NCBI GenBank assembly: GCA_910586865.1
Contig: CAJUIY010000032.1
Span: 1 to 21,744, forward strand
DNA: 21,744 nt
From: an uncultured Bacilli bacterium
GTDB taxonomy: Bacteria > Bacillota_I > Bacilli_A > RF39 > UBA660
Direction: 5' to 3'
Part shown: one piece after another, positions 7,508 to 15,362 of the stretch
Layout: the number at the start of each line of letters is the position of its first letter
Position numbering within the stretch: the stretch's first letter is position 1
Position numbers and translations under genes: made by a program
Notes under the pieces: generated by a model
Databases searched by the model: none
What the model saw: the letters and a program-made list of their open reading frames with translations, nothing else
Told to the model about the DNA's origin: nothing

Positions 7508-8642
7508 AATAATTTCTTTCTTTTAAGAATGGTGGCAAGTCAAAATCACTACTATCATCACTATTATCATCGGTTAATAATTCTTCCGTAACAGGAGAAG
7601 AATAAACTTTTTCGGATTCTGCTCTTGATCTTCTCGTTTGTTGAACATTACTATAAACTGGTTGATTCGCTGGTTCTAAAATCCCAGTATCTTTCTTATC
7701 AAATCCAGTGGCAATCACTGTAACAATAACCTCATCGGATAAGTTTTCATTAATGACAGAACCGAAAATCGTATTGATATCCGTATTGGCAGCGGTTCTT
7801 ACGACTTCTGCTGCTTGTTCTGCTTCAAACAAAGTTAAATTAACACCGCCTGTAATATTGATAATGGCATCGGTTGCTCCATCAATAGATGTTTCAAGAA
7901 GTGGAGAGGATACGGCCTGTTTCGCAGCTTCCATTGCACGATCTTCCCCCATTCCAATTCCAATTCCAATAATAGCTCTTCCTGATTTTTCCATTACGGC
8001 TTTTACATCCGCAAAGTCTAAGTTAACCAGTCCTACAACGGCAATCAAATCAGAGATGGATTGAACTCCTCTACGTAATACATTATCAACCTCTTTAAAG
8101 GCTTCTAGCATTGGTGTTGTCTTATCAATAATTTCTCTTAATCGATCATTTTGAATGACAATTAAAGTATCCACATGTTTTTTTAACTCTTCCAACCCAT
8201 CCATTGCATTTTTCATTCTTTTCTTTCCTTCGAAAGTGAATGGCATAGTGACAATAGCAACGGTAAGTGCTCCTAATGCCTGTGAAATTTCAGCAACGAT
8301 AGGAGAAGAACCTGTTCCAGTTCCTCCACCCATGCCACATGTAATAAATACCATATCTGCACCTGCTAAAGAATCTTCTATCTCTTTTTTCGATTCTACA
8401 GCTGCTTCCTTTCCAATGTCTGGTCTTGCTCCTGCTCCTAAACCATCGGTTAGATTTGCTCCGATTTGAATTTTGATATCTGCTTTCGAACTATTTAATA
8501 CTTGTAAATCGGTATTAGCAGCAATAAACTCTACTCCTTTTACACCCGACTCCACCATTCTATTTACTGCATTGTTACCGCCTCCGCCAAGACCTATTAC
8601 TTTAATCTTAGCTAATTGATCCATTTCTAATCCGCCTAACAT
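7506..8642 (-). CDS. ftsZ: Cell division protein FtsZ
   Basis: A 378-residue tubulin-like GTPase that polymerises into the division ring. The first Gly-rich loop is at residues 18-22. The tubulin signature GGGTGTGSSP is at 105-114, MPFTFEGKKR near 133-142, and the T7 catalytic-loop motif NLDFAD at 207-212. A Ser/Asp-rich linker leads to the C-terminal tail DFDLPPFLKER, which matches the peptide that binds FtsA and other partners. The signature ends in SSP where nearly all FtsZ proteins have AAP. The ATG at 8642 follows AAGGAGG; an ATG six codons later is a less likely alternative. It begins 12 bases after ftsA and ends in a terminator. Confidence 0.97.
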   Translation of the reverse strand: MLGGLEMDQLAKIKVIGLGGGGNNAVNRMVESGVKGVEFIAANTDLQVLNSSKADIKIQIGANLTDGLGAGARPDIGKEAAVESKKEIEDSLAGADMVFITCGMGGGTGTGSSPIVAEISQALGALTVAIVTMPFTFEGKKRMKNAMDGLEELKKHVDTLIVIQNDRLREIIDKTTPMLEAFKEVDNVLRRGVQSISDLIAVVGLVNLDFADVKAVMEKSGRAIIGIGIGMGEDRAMEAAKQAVSSPLLETSIDGATDAIINITGGVNLTLFEAEQAAEVVRTAANTDINTIFGSVINENLSDEVIVTVIATGFDKKDTGILEPANQPVYSNVQQTRRSRAESEKVYSSPVTEELLTDDNSDDSSDFDLPPFLKERNY

Positions 8643-8654
8643 ACATTATCCTCC

Positions 8655-9893
8655 TTAATTTTCAAAAAAACGACCAAACACTTTGTTAATAATATTGTCA
8701 TTATTCTCTTTGTTATCTTTAATTGTTATCAACCTGTTAATACTAGTATCTGATAACATGTTAATACTTGCACCACGAAGTGCTAGCTTACTATCCAAAT
8801 ACTTTATTACCCCTAGCACACTACTATACTTATTATGACGTACTCCCATGGTAGTAATATTGCAAATCTTAGCTTTAATTCCTAAAACATCTTCAACCAC
8901 ATATTGGAATCCAGCCAGTTCGCTTACTCCACCTGTTATAATTATATAACGTATTTCCCTATTTGTTAAGTTATTTAGTTCATTTTTTGCTATTTTTAAT
9001 ATTTCTGCACATCGTGCCTCCACTACTTTGGATAGCTCTCCTTGACTTAATTCTAGTTCTTTTTTATCTGTTGTTTCCACCTTTATACTCTCATTTTGAT
9101 CCGCATATCTAGAAGAAGCTACTACAAAATTTTCTTTCAAATTCCTAGAAACATCAAGAGGAGTCTTATAAATATAAGTAATATCATTATCAATATGTCT
9201 ACTTCCTACATTTACTATTTTGTTTTTAATCATAATTCCTTTATTAAAAACAGAAATCGAAGTAGACTCTTCTCCAATATTAATCATAGCACCTATTTGC
9301 TTATCTGTTTTATTTGTTTTTGCTTCATAATAATCCCCTGTAGCGGAATAGCATAAATCGACCACTTCTAACCCACATTGTTTTAAAACATCTAATAATT
9401 GATAGATATAATCCTTAGGAGATGTTGTTACTAATACTTTTACTTCTAAAGTTTCACTAGGAAATCCTTTTGGATCTTTGATATTTTCTCTTTCATCGAT
9501 GTTAAAACTAATAGGAACGGCAGTTACCACTTCTTCTGTTTCTTCTATTTTACCGGATAGCGCACATTTTAAGACATTAATAACGTCTTCTCCTACAATA
9601 GAATCTTTATCTAATACCTCACAACTACCTGTTAATATATTCATATTACAATGAACAGTAGAAATAGCCAAAATTACTTTGGAAACACGAAATCCCAACA
9701 TTTCATTTATCTTTTTTACTGCTTTTTTGATGGAACTTACTGCTTTTTTGGTATCCACAATAACTCCCCTTTTTATCCCATCAGAAGATAATGATACTTT
9801 ACCAATCACATAATAATTATGATGAACTTTATTACAAACTAATATTTTGATACTATCCGTACCTAATTCGATACTAGTATAATAGCTATTCAT
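8655..9893 (-). CDS. ftsA: Cell division protein FtsA (divergent)
   Basis: A 412-residue actin-like protein that tethers FtsZ to the membrane and recruits division proteins. Visible parts are the phosphate-1 region (SIELGTDSIKI, residues 7-17), the SHS2-type insert (about 80-165), the phosphate-2 region (about 203-213), the adenosine motif IIITGGVSELAGF (317-329) and a C-terminal amphipathic helix with KVFGRFF. The phosphate-2 loop reads NIGEESTS instead of the usual D[MI]GGGTT, so nucleotide binding may be altered. The ATG at 9893 was preferred to an upstream frame extension because a GGAG precedes it and because the promoter would otherwise lie inside the gene. ftsZ follows after 12 bases. 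Confidence 0.93.
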   Translation of the reverse strand: MNSYYTSIELGTDSIKILVCNKVHHNYYVIGKVSLSSDGIKRGVIVDTKKAVSSIKKAVKKINEMLGFRVSKVILAISTVHCNMNILTGSCEVLDKDSIVGEDVINVLKCALSGKIEETEEVVTAVPISFNIDERENIKDPKGFPSETLEVKVLVTTSPKDYIYQLLDVLKQCGLEVVDLCYSATGDYYEAKTNKTDKQIGAMINIGEESTSISVFNKGIMIKNKIVNVGSRHIDNDITYIYKTPLDVSRNLKENFVVASSRYADQNESIKVETTDKKELELSQGELSKVVEARCAEILKIAKNELNNLTNREIRYIIITGGVSELAGFQYVVEDVLGIKAKICNITTMGVRHNKYSSVLGVIKYLDSKLALRGASINMLSDTSINRLITIKDNKENNDNIINKVFGRFFEN

Positions 9894-9921
9894 ACCATCA
9901 TTCTCCAATCTTAATAATATA

Positions 9922-9950
9922 ATTATACTATAAATAAGAATTTGGTACAA
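9922..9950 (-). promoter_or_regulatory. Promoter of ftsA-ftsZ
   Basis: TTGTAC and a perfect TATAAT are separated by 17 bases. The predicted start is near 9915, about 22 bases before the ftsA ATG. It lies just downstream of the ftsQ terminator, so ftsAZ is expressed separately from murG-murB-ftsQ. Confidence 0.75.
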
Positions 9951-9970
9951 GTTTAATTTTTATAGTAACA

Positions 9971-10003
9971 AATGAAAACAAGGAGATTCTTTCGTTTCTC
10001 CTT
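9971..10003 (-). terminator. Terminator after ftsQ
   Basis: AAGGAGA and TCTCCTT pair around a ten-base loop (9980-10003). On the minus strand GTTTTCATTTG follows. The opposite strand has an even better run of eight T, so it may act in both directions, although no plus-strand gene reads into it. Confidence 0.7.
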
Positions 10004-10010
10004 ATTTTTT

Positions 10011-10703
10011 TTACCCCTCACTTCTTATTTGGAAATGATTCCCATTATCTAAATATAAAACTCCTTTTTTTCCTTCTAATTGTTGCAAAACCTTATTATA
10101 ATAATTAATCATTTTAAATTTTGTAAGGGTTAAATAAACACTATTATCATCATCCATATAAAGTAAAAACCTGTCTTTATCATATTCATTTGGTACATAA
10201 GTCATTTCTGAAATCTTTCCTAAAATATCTTCATCTATTTTTTTTATATTTTTAATTAGAGATTGATATTTTGTATTTGGTACATAGTTCATCACTCTAG
10301 GAATTCTTAACGGTTCTTTCTGATTGATTTCTACTTCTTGCTCATTTTCTAATACTACTTTTTGATTGGTCTCATAAAAGAATAAAGGTTTATTTTCTGA
10401 AATATCTAAAGTTAATACATGATAGAAGCTTTTTTTGACATCTACTTTTTTAATAAAAGGATTTTTCTTTAATCTTTTTTTAATATCATGAGAAGTAGTT
10501 AAGTAAAATGGTGGATAATTTTCTAATTTCGCAAGAGTAATAATCTCTTCATCACTTAAAAGATTATTATTTTTAATAATAATATTCTTTGTTTTCGAAT
10601 TTACCATGAAATAAATAAATAAACCTAGTAGAGCTAGTAGAAATAAAAATACGATAAAATGAAATACCTTTAGTTTTCTTTTCTTTACCATTTTTGTTGC
10701 CAT
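10011..10703 (-). CDS. ftsQ: Cell division protein FtsQ/DivIB
   Basis: A 230-residue bitopic division protein that, with FtsL and FtsB (DivIC), activates septal wall synthesis by FtsW-PbpB. It has a Lys/Arg-rich cytoplasmic head, one membrane segment (about 12-33), a POTRA domain (about 36-105, opening with IIIKNNNLLSDEEIITLA) and a beta-type FtsQ domain ending in YLDNGNHFQIR. The length is short but within range for Gram-positive DivIB. The start ATG lies three bases after the murB stop; its ribosome site GGGAG is in the last codons of murB, indicating coupling. Confidence 0.88.
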   Translation of the reverse strand: MATKMVKKRKLKVFHFIVFLFLLALLGLFIYFMVNSKTKNIIIKNNNLLSDEEIITLAKLENYPPFYLTTSHDIKKRLKKNPFIKKVDVKKSFYHVLTLDISENKPLFFYETNQKVVLENEQEVEINQKEPLRIPRVMNYVPNTKYQSLIKNIKKIDEDILGKISEMTYVPNEYDKDRFLLYMDDDNSVYLTLTKFKMINYYNKVLQQLEGKKGVLYLDNGNHFQIRSEG

Positions 10704-10706
10704 AAA

Positions 10707-11615
10707 TTACTCCCAATTTACAAATTCTTGTTCAAATAATAAATCAACATTATATTTTTCTTTTACCTTATCTTTGGTATAGAAAATGACATCTTTTACA
10801 TCTTGAGCCGTAGCATTTCCTTTGTTTATGATGAAGTTAGCGTGTTTTTCACTCACCATAGCCCCTCCTATTTGAAATCCTTTTAATCCTGCTTTTTCGA
10901 TTAATTCTCCCGAAAATTGATTCTTTGGATTTCGAAAGACACTACCAGCACTAGGATAGTTTAAAGGCTGAGATTCCATTCTTCTTTGTAAACGTTCTCT
11001 CATTACACGGTCAATTAAAATTTTATCTCCTCTTTGTAATTTTATTAAAACTTCTAGACAGATATAATCTCTATGTGTTTTCAAAAAAGAAGTACGGTAA
11101 TGAAAGTTAAGTTCCCTATTTTCTAATTCAATGATTTTAAGGTCTGGCGTTAATACCCTGATACTTTGAACAATATAGCCCATATCACTTTTATAGGCTC
11201 CTGCATTCATAAAAGTAGCACCTCCAACGGTTGCAGGAATCCCCGCAGCAAACTCAAGCCCTGTTAAAGAATGCTTTAAAGCTACTCTAGAAAGTTTCAT
11301 TAAAGAATAACCAGCACCCACTCTTATTTTATTTTCAAAGATTTCTATTTGATTGAACTCTGTCAGTTTAATAAGAACGCCTTCGTAATCTTTATCACTA
11401 AAAATTAAGTTAGAGCCATTCCCAATGATTTTATACGGAAGATGGTATTTCTTTATCAGCTTTAATAGAAGAACTAGTTTACTTTCGTTTTTTGGATAAA
11501 TTAAAACTCTAGCCACTCCTCCAACCTTATAAGTGGTTAATCGCTTAATTGAAATATCTTTTTCTAATTTTCCAATATTTAATTTCTTAACTTCTTTTAT
11601 CAATTCATTCATCAT
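10707..11615 (-). CDS. murB: UDP-N-acetylenolpyruvoylglucosamine reductase
   Basis: A 302-residue FAD enzyme that reduces UDP-GlcNAc-enolpyruvate to UDP-MurNAc with NADPH in the cytoplasmic stage of peptidoglycan synthesis. The FAD-binding GNGSNLIFSD lies at 65-74, AGIPATVGGATFMNAGAY at 124-141, YRTSF at 173-177 (Arg174 presumably catalytic), PSAGSVFRNP at 221-230 with the proton-donor Ser225, and EKHANFIIN near 256-264. A C-terminal Glu (about 295-297) completes the active site. Two adjacent ATGs are possible starts; AAGGA lies five and eight bases before them, inside the murG 3' end. It sits between murG and ftsQ. Confidence 0.96.
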   Translation of the reverse strand: MMNELIKEVKKLNIGKLEKDISIKRLTTYKVGGVARVLIYPKNESKLVLLLKLIKKYHLPYKIIGNGSNLIFSDKDYEGVLIKLTEFNQIEIFENKIRVGAGYSLMKLSRVALKHSLTGLEFAAGIPATVGGATFMNAGAYKSDMGYIVQSIRVLTPDLKIIELENRELNFHYRTSFLKTHRDYICLEVLIKLQRGDKILIDRVMRERLQRRMESQPLNYPSAGSVFRNPKNQFSGELIEKAGLKGFQIGGAMVSEKHANFIINKGNATAQDVKDVIFYTKDKVKEKYNVDLLFEQEFVNWE

Positions 11616-11616
11616 A

Positions 11617-12696
11617 TCAATCCTTAATTACTTTCTTGATTTCCTTATATATTCGGGTTGCAGAATCTGTAATACCTAGCTTTTTCGCATTCTTTTGCAT
11701 TTTTTGATAAAGACTTCTATCATTCAATATGTTATCAATCGCACCAACTACCCTTTCTCCGTTAAACTCATCCTCTGTAATTAGGATACTGGCCCCACTT
11801 TCTTCTAATTCTTTGGCATTTGGTGTTTGATGATCATTTGCTACATAAGGAGATGGTACTAAAATAGAGGGAATTCCAATTGCTGTTATTTCTGCGATAG
11901 TAGAAGCTCCTGCCCGAGAAACAATCAACTCTGAACTTTTTAATAAATGAATAAAATCATTTAGAAAAGGAACTAATTTTACATTATTTGGAACTTCCAT
12001 CTTTTGATACTCTTCGTAATAATTATTACCTGTTACAATTAGAACTTGGTAATCTTTTTTTGAAAAGCACGGAATAATTTCTTTTATTTTTTTCATCATG
12101 GTAGTAGAGCCTAAAGATCCCATTACAAAAATTACTAATTTTTTATCATCTTGAAAACCAATTTCACTTTTTGCCATCTTTTTGGCATGGATTATTTCCT
12201 CACTTCTAGGATTTCCAGTATACACTACCTTTTCCTCTTTAAAATATTCTTTGGAACCAGGAAGAGAAATACAAATTTTATCTGCATATTTTGCGATTAG
12301 TTTATTGGATATTCCTGGTATCAAGTTTTGTTCATGGATTAAAATCTTACATTTTTGTTTTTTCGCAGCCATAATAACAGGAGCTGTAATATATCCTCCT
12401 ACACCAATTACGATATCTGGTTGGAATTCTTTTATCAAGTTTTGTGCTTTTTTTATGGCTTTTTGATAACAGACAAAAACTCCTATGTTTTTGAAAATAT
12501 TTTTTCGATTGATTCCCTTCATAGGAATTCCTTCATATTTGATTCCTAAACTTGGTATTAAGTCTTTTTCCATCCGATCCGTTGTTCCAATATATAAAAT
12601 GTCACTTTTTGGCTCTTTTTCTTTTATTTTATGAATAATGGCTAAAGCTGGATAAATATGTCCTCCAGAACCACCAGCACAGACAATTACTTTCAT
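11617..12696 (-). CDS. murG: UDP-N-acetylglucosamine-N-acetylmuramyl-(pentapeptide) pyrophosphoryl-undecaprenol N-acetylglucosamine transferase
   Basis: A 359-residue GT-B glycosyltransferase that adds GlcNAc to lipid I to give lipid II at the inner face of the membrane. The N-terminal GGSGGH motif is at residues 8-13, GVGGYITAP near 98-106, and HEQN near 121-124. The donor-site motif begins SRAGASTIAEITAIGIPSIL and continues to NDHQTPNAKELEESGA. Length is standard. The ATG follows a GGGGAAGTGATC stretch. It is the first gene of a murG-murB-ftsQ unit. The preceding 67 bases contain the terminator of the upstream gene and only a weak -10-like TAAAAT, so its promoter is not clear. Confidence 0.96.
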   Translation of the reverse strand: MKVIVCAGGSGGHIYPALAIIHKIKEKEPKSDILYIGTTDRMEKDLIPSLGIKYEGIPMKGINRKNIFKNIGVFVCYQKAIKKAQNLIKEFQPDIVIGVGGYITAPVIMAAKKQKCKILIHEQNLIPGISNKLIAKYADKICISLPGSKEYFKEEKVVYTGNPRSEEIIHAKKMAKSEIGFQDDKKLVIFVMGSLGSTTMMKKIKEIIPCFSKKDYQVLIVTGNNYYEEYQKMEVPNNVKLVPFLNDFIHLLKSSELIVSRAGASTIAEITAIGIPSILVPSPYVANDHQTPNAKELEESGASILITEDEFNGERVVGAIDNILNDRSLYQKMQKNAKKLGITDSATRIYKEIKKVIKD

Positions 12697-12737
12697 TTGA
12701 TCACTTCCCCATCTACACTATTTTATGATATCTTCAT

Positions 12738-12764
12738 GAAAAAAAGAAGGCTTATGAAAGCCTT
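12738..12764 (-). terminator. Terminator after TasA-like gene 3
   Basis: AAGGCTT and AAGCCTT form a 7-bp stem with a four-base loop (12747-12764), followed on the minus strand by CTTTTTTT. The stem touches the stop codon of the upstream gene. Confidence 0.85.
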
Positions 12765-13342
12765 TAATTTGGTAATGCTTGATCACCTTGGATTGCTTCT
12801 ACTCGAATTAATCCATGAAAGTGTTGATTCATAATTTCATTTCCAGCTTCACTTTTAATCCAAAGTTTTAAACGATAAGAATCGGTTTGTCCTACTCCTA
12901 GTTTTCCCATATTTAAAACTCCTGCTGTATCACTTAATAATGCGGTTGTTGCGGCTTCTTCATTTTTAGATAAGGAATATTTTATATTGTCCCATTGTAA
13001 TTTTTTATCATTGCAAGAATCATCGTTATGTTTTTTGGTATCATTGACAATTAAAAGCCGGTAATTAGCATCTGTTGTTCCTGAATTTCTTACTTTGAAA
13101 GTATAAGGAGTAAAGGTTTGGCCTTTTTTATCGGTAACAGGAATCGAATTTAATAAGGAAATCCCATTACTTGTAGTTTCATCTAAGGTAAGTATCAAAG
13201 TAGCGGTATCTAATTCATTTACTTTAGAACCTTTAAATACTTGTTGCCATAAGGCATATCCAACGGAGATAAAACAAAGCAAAAGACACAATATTAAAAC
13301 GAAAAATCCTAATTTATTTTCTTTTTTTGTTTCCTTTTTCAT
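12764..13342 (-). CDS. Membrane-anchored or secreted TasA-like protein (paralogue 3)
   Basis: A 192-residue protein with a Lys-rich head, one hydrophobic segment (about 11-30) and then an extracellular domain. The region after the membrane segment (YALWQQ, then TATLILTLDE), the NSG-type central strand (TFKVRNSGTTDANYRLLIVN) and the C-terminal HFHGLIRVEAIQG recall the TasA/camelysin family of SipW-processed biofilm proteins. This is inferred by eye, and no SipW peptidase is seen here. It shares with paralogue 2 the IPV[TS]D motif, a DDSC/DDC cysteine, a [LM][KR][LV]W[IV] strand and H[FY]HG[LM]I[RK]V. The ATG follows GAGGATG. It has its own promoter and terminator, directly upstream of murG. 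Confidence 0.78.
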   Translation of the reverse strand: MKKETKKENKLGFFVLILCLLLCFISVGYALWQQVFKGSKVNELDTATLILTLDETTSNGISLLNSIPVTDKKGQTFTPYTFKVRNSGTTDANYRLLIVNDTKKHNDDSCNDKKLQWDNIKYSLSKNEEAATTALLSDTAGVLNMGKLGVGQTDSYRLKLWIKSEAGNEIMNQHFHGLIRVEAIQGDQALPN

Positions 13343-13363
13343 AAAAACACATCCTCTATGTTG

Positions 13364-13392
13364 ATTATATCGAATTTTTTTTTATTTGTAAA
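13364..13392 (-). promoter_or_regulatory. Promoter of TasA-like gene 3
   Basis: TTTACA and a perfect TATAAT are 17 bases apart; the spacer contains a run of nine A. The predicted start is near 13357, about 15 bases before the start codon, with GAGGATG in between. Confidence 0.65.
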
Positions 13393-13419
13393 TAAAAATG
13401 AATGACTCCTAGTGTAAAT

Positions 13420-13442
13420 AAGAAAGAAGAATTTTCTTCCTT
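13420..13442 (-). terminator. Possible weak terminator after TasA-like gene 2
   Basis: A hairpin of about eight pairs with a four-base loop (arms 13423-13430 and 13435-13442, one wobble pair) overlaps the stop codon. The T-run after it is short and interrupted, so some read-through into the next gene is possible. Confidence 0.45.
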
Positions 13443-14016
13443 ATTGACTATTCGCTGCTACCTTATATCCTTCGTCTTTGACTTTAATCATTCCATGATA
13501 ATGAAGTGGACTACCTGTTTGTAAATTGTTTTGAGAAACCCACACTCTCATCGTGTATTCTTCTTTTTGGTTTGGTTTAATGATTCTTGTTAGAACTTTT
13601 CCATCCACTAAATTACTAAGGGTGTAGATAGTATTTTTTTCTCCATTTTTATGAATCGAAAACCTTATAATATTTTTGGAGATTTGCGATAAGCTACAAT
13701 CATCTTGTTCTGTTTTTTCTTCGTTATCTATAATATTGATGGAATAAGAAATACTTTTATCGGTGTTATTTTTAATGGTAAATTTATAAGCATTCGATGC
13801 CAAACCAACCGAATCGGAAACAGGTATTACTTTCGTTAAATTGATTTCGTCCCCACTTTTTTCATGAAATGTAACATCAAGAGTTGGTGTATTATAATCA
13901 ATATTTCTACTATCTTTAAATTTATAATAAATATAATGGGTTGCGATAAGGGCAAATAATAAGATAAAGGTAATGATAACGATTTCTTTTTTTCTATATT
14001 TTAATTGTAATAACAT
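13441..14016 (-). CDS. Membrane-anchored TasA-like protein (paralogue 2)
   Basis: A 191-residue protein with a short basic head, one membrane segment (about 13-30) and an extracellular beta-rich domain. It resembles paralogue 3 along its length: TLDVTFHEKSGDEINL, IPVSDSVG, a strand ending KNNTDKSISYSINI, the DDC cysteine, MRVWVS and HYHGMIKV. No cleavage site is obvious, so the segment may be a permanent anchor. The ATG follows AGGTGGTAGTAGT and lies 17 bases after femX, so it is probably co-transcribed with femX and possibly galE. That context suggests a cell-envelope role, but the function is not known. Confidence 0.75.
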   Translation of the reverse strand: MLLQLKYRKKEIVIITFILLFALIATHYIYYKFKDSRNIDYNTPTLDVTFHEKSGDEINLTKVIPVSDSVGLASNAYKFTIKNNTDKSISYSINIIDNEEKTEQDDCSLSQISKNIIRFSIHKNGEKNTIYTLSNLVDGKVLTRIIKPNQKEEYTMRVWVSQNNLQTGSPLHYHGMIKVKDEGYKVAANSQ

Positions 14017-14033
14017 ACTACTACCACCTACTT

Positions 14034-15320
14034 CTATTTTAGATTCTTTATCGTATGATAAAGCTGAAACGATATATTATAAGCAAAATACCAGAATTTG
14101 TTAATTACCAAGTCGAATTCTCCTATTAATTCGACTACTCTACCACCAAAGCCTCTTTTAAATAAATAAAGTCCTAATAAGGGATTTTCTTTGGAAAAAT
14201 CTCCTGTAATGCCATAAAAATTATATCGATCATAGCCATTTTCTATCGCATATTTACAGCCCGCCCAATGAACCGTATAAGCAGATTGAAATTCCATAAA
14301 TTTATCATAACTTCCACCTACTAAAGAAACGACTTCTTTGCCATGAATCAAAAATAGGATTCCTCCTAATAATAGGATATCACCATTTTCTTGTTTTAAC
14401 TTTTCTATTTCTTCTATCTTTTTTTCCACTCTATTTCTATTTTTTTCAGTCTCTTTTTGTTTCATCTGATATTTATTTTCATTCATTTTATTGATACCTT
14501 CATCGTGTTTATATTTTCTATCCTCGTATTCTTTTTGGTATTCTTCTTTTTCCTCCTCTAATTTTTTTAGGAGAGCAGAAATATCAAGTTCTGCTACTAA
14601 TACCTTTAACTCTCCCGAAGGATTTAATATTTTATACATATTTTGATAATAAGTGAGAGGTCTATCGATAAAGTTTCTTCGGTCTCCTGTATGTTGCATG
14701 ATATCTTTAAACTTTTCTAATTCCTCATAAGAAATCTCGCGAACTTTGATGCACTCTCTTTCATTTTTTCGAATAATCTGTCTCGTTTTGGAATCCATCC
14801 CGTTCATAACTTCTTCTACGGTCTTATTTTGGGTTTCGGTTACAAAAATCCATCTAGGTTGTAGAGTATCTTGCATCGTATTAAAACCAAAATGTTGATA
14901 TCCTAACTGGATTAAATTCTCAAAAGCCTTTTTATTATTTTTACCATCTTCTACAATATCTCCATCCAAATTTCTTTCTTGATATTCGATATAGGGATCC
15001 ACTTTGATAAAGATAGCACCTATTTTTTTGGCAAATGTTTTTAAATTTTTCGTAAAGAACTCCAAAAGTTTGAAATTATCATAATCGATTAAAAAACCAT
15101 GAGGAGCATAACACATCTTTTTAGAGAAGATAGGTATTTTTTTGGTAAGTAATAAAGTGGCCGCCACTACTTTGTTTTTCTCTTTTATTCCTAAAAAATA
15201 ATGTTCCCAACCATTTGTCTTTTTTAATTCAGCCCACTTACTAGTTTGATTAAAATTAGAAAGAGGATGTTTCTTTTCAAAAATATCAAATTCTTTTTGG
15301 CTAAGTTCTACAAATTCCAT
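14034..15320 (-). CDS. FemX/MurM-type peptidoglycan branch-peptide aminoacyltransferase
   Basis: A 428-residue member of the FemABX family. These enzymes use aminoacyl-tRNA to add amino acids to the Lys side chain of lipid II, building the cross-bridge of Gram-positive peptidoglycan. Two GNAT-like subdomains are visible (about 1-160 and from 160 on). They are interrupted by a highly charged coiled-coil arm at about 248-312, as in FemA and MurM. Family motifs include SNFNQTSKWAELK near 21-33, the SKTRQIIRKNER basic stretch near 177-188 and NFYGITGDFSKENPLLGLYLFK near the end. The ATG follows AGGTGAAGAA. It lies 42 bases after galE. Which amino acid is added cannot be told. Confidence 0.9.
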   Translation of the reverse strand: MEFVELSQKEFDIFEKKHPLSNFNQTSKWAELKKTNGWEHYFLGIKEKNKVVAATLLLTKKIPIFSKKMCYAPHGFLIDYDNFKLLEFFTKNLKTFAKKIGAIFIKVDPYIEYQERNLDGDIVEDGKNNKKAFENLIQLGYQHFGFNTMQDTLQPRWIFVTETQNKTVEEVMNGMDSKTRQIIRKNERECIKVREISYEELEKFKDIMQHTGDRRNFIDRPLTYYQNMYKILNPSGELKVLVAELDISALLKKLEEEKEEYQKEYEDRKYKHDEGINKMNENKYQMKQKETEKNRNRVEKKIEEIEKLKQENGDILLLGGILFLIHGKEVVSLVGGSYDKFMEFQSAYTVHWAGCKYAIENGYDRYNFYGITGDFSKENPLLGLYLFKRGFGGRVVELIGEFDLVINKFWYFAYNISFQLYHTIKNLK

Positions 15321-15362
15321 TTCTTCACCTACTTATCTTTTTTATTAGTATTCCCTAAATTG

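Noticed and set aside
7708..8469. Plus-strand open frames opposite ftsZ
   Set aside because: They are biased low-complexity shadows (Ile/Ser/Pro-rich) of a highly conserved gene, with no ribosome sites.
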